DNA of 32,135 bases from CAYJHC01 sp964370035 (GTDB lineage Bacteria > Bacillota > Clostridia > Peptostreptococcales > Anaerovoracaceae): contig CAYJGT010000013.1 of NCBI GenBank assembly GCA_964370035.1, positions 1-32,135 on the forward strand, in the 5' to 3' direction. This document shows positions 31,871 through 32,135 of this stretch, in pieces (the first letter of the stretch is position 1; the number at the start of each line of letters is the position of its first letter). The notes under the pieces were generated by a model. That model did not search any database and had not been told where the DNA came from. It was given only the letters and a program-made list of their open reading frames with translations. A program made the position numbers and the translations under genes.

Positions 31871-31939
31871 CCGTGGCTAAGTGCATAGGCATTTGCAACT
31901 CGAGCTAGTCAAACATATAACACTTGCATTAGCCTACGG
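31871..31939. repeat. Large imperfect hairpin downstream of atpB
   Basis: CCGTGGCTAAGTGCA (31871-31885) is the inverse of TGCATTAGCCTACGG (31925-31939) with one bulged base on each side, 14 pairs in all. The 39-nt loop contains TAGGC near its left end. There is no T run after it, so it is not a simple terminator. I see no coding frame in 31811-32135. Confidence 0.65.
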
Positions 31940-31940
31940 T

Positions 31941-32135
31941 TAGTATAAATAATCTTTATTAAACTTAGTTTCGATTATTTATAGGATTGTATGCTCTGCC
32001 AGTATTGCTCAGCAACCTTCGCAATGGCAGATAGCGAATTTATATTAGACGAAGTCTAATATAAATAATCCTTAAAAGGTCTCGAATTTGATTATTTATA
32101 AGGATTATACGCACTGTCAAAATTGCTCAGTATTG
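31941..32135. repeat. Two imperfect copies of a hairpin-bearing unit, period about 116 bp
   Basis: Copy A (from 31941) and copy B (from 32057) share the order: TATAAATAATC, about 18-19 nt, GATTATTTATA (a perfect 11-bp dyad: 31944-31983 and 32060-32100), then GGATT, a pyrimidine-poor stretch and ATTGCTCAG. Between them, CTGCC-AGT-ATTGC pairs with GCAATGGCAG (31996-32030). Copy B also offers an alternative pairing, ATAATCCTT (32065-32073) with AAGGATTAT (32100-32108). The unit runs off the end of the window, so the copy number is unknown. Confidence 0.7.
32038..32066. repeat. Perfect 13-bp hairpin between the two repeat copies
   Basis: ATTTATATTAGAC, loop GAA, GTCTAATATAAAT. All 13 pairs match. 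Its right arm overlaps the first dyad arm of copy B, so the two structures compete. Confidence 0.85.

Noticed and set aside
1..32135. CRISPR arrays, insertion sequences, prophage genes, tRNA and rRNA genes
   Set aside because: No regularly spaced repeats, transposase or integrase-like proteins, tRNA cloverleaf sequences or rRNA segments were recognised on either strand.

Overview
The window is AT-rich bacterial DNA from an anaerobic, low-GC Clostridia-like Firmicute. The evidence is strong AGGAGG-type ribosome binding sites, the glycolytic run gap-pgk-tpiA-eno-secG downstream of rpoN, a membrane pyrophosphatase, an A-rich/T-rich terminator style and ATP synthase genes atpI-atpB. I cannot name the genus. 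No rRNA, tRNA or CRISPR array was seen. A run of 100 N (4719-4818) marks a scaffold join that splits one gene. Its two flanks carry the same 55 bp, so it is an unmerged contig overlap rather than biology.

Layout. 1-1398: the end of a FecCD-type permease, its ATPase and an FmdE-family zinc protein, a probable metal or metal-cofactor uptake unit. 1825-6886: a membrane-anchored peptidoglycan deacetylase, an unusual protein with a possible degenerate macro-like domain and an HTH-like tail, RdgB (split by the gap), a YihY membrane protein and a PepSY lipoprotein. 6942-8420 (minus strand): homoserine dehydrogenase without an ACT domain, then a SEC-C protein. 8678-17627: trmL, rpoN, lower glycolysis (no cggR and no phosphoglycerate mutase in the run), secG and a K+-dependent, probably Na+-pumping, pyrophosphatase. 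17804-22832: an AraC regulator with a GH39-like remnant, divergent from a GPH sugar-type symporter and a YtcJ-type amidohydrolase, a small catabolic module. 22947-24834: a metal(loid)-response-like operon. 25004-28849: glnS, a minimal A24 prepilin-type peptidase, truA and a dCMP deaminase. 29071-31810: a MATE exporter, then atpI and atpB. 31811-32135: a series of hairpins and an imperfect repeat where atpE would be expected.

The most interesting locus is 22947-24834. A near-consensus promoter (TTGACA-N17-TATAAT) overlaps a 15-bp dyad, and a second copy of the dyad core (ATATCAA-N6-TTGATAT) lies about 130 bp downstream in the leader. The leader also holds a terminator-like hairpin and a 22-codon CxxC micro-ORF. 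It feeds a COG0701 (ArsP-like) permease and then a thioredoxin-family protein whose frame is interrupted by a single UGA at codon 45, directly after a Cys codon. A strong Shine-Dalgarno stands before the upstream ATG and none before the downstream part, and a small stem-loop lies at the spacing expected for a bacterial SECIS. The simplest reading is a selenoprotein (Cys-Sec pair, then a CxxC thioredoxin fold) that works with a metalloid exporter. A nonsense mutation or a sequencing error remains possible.
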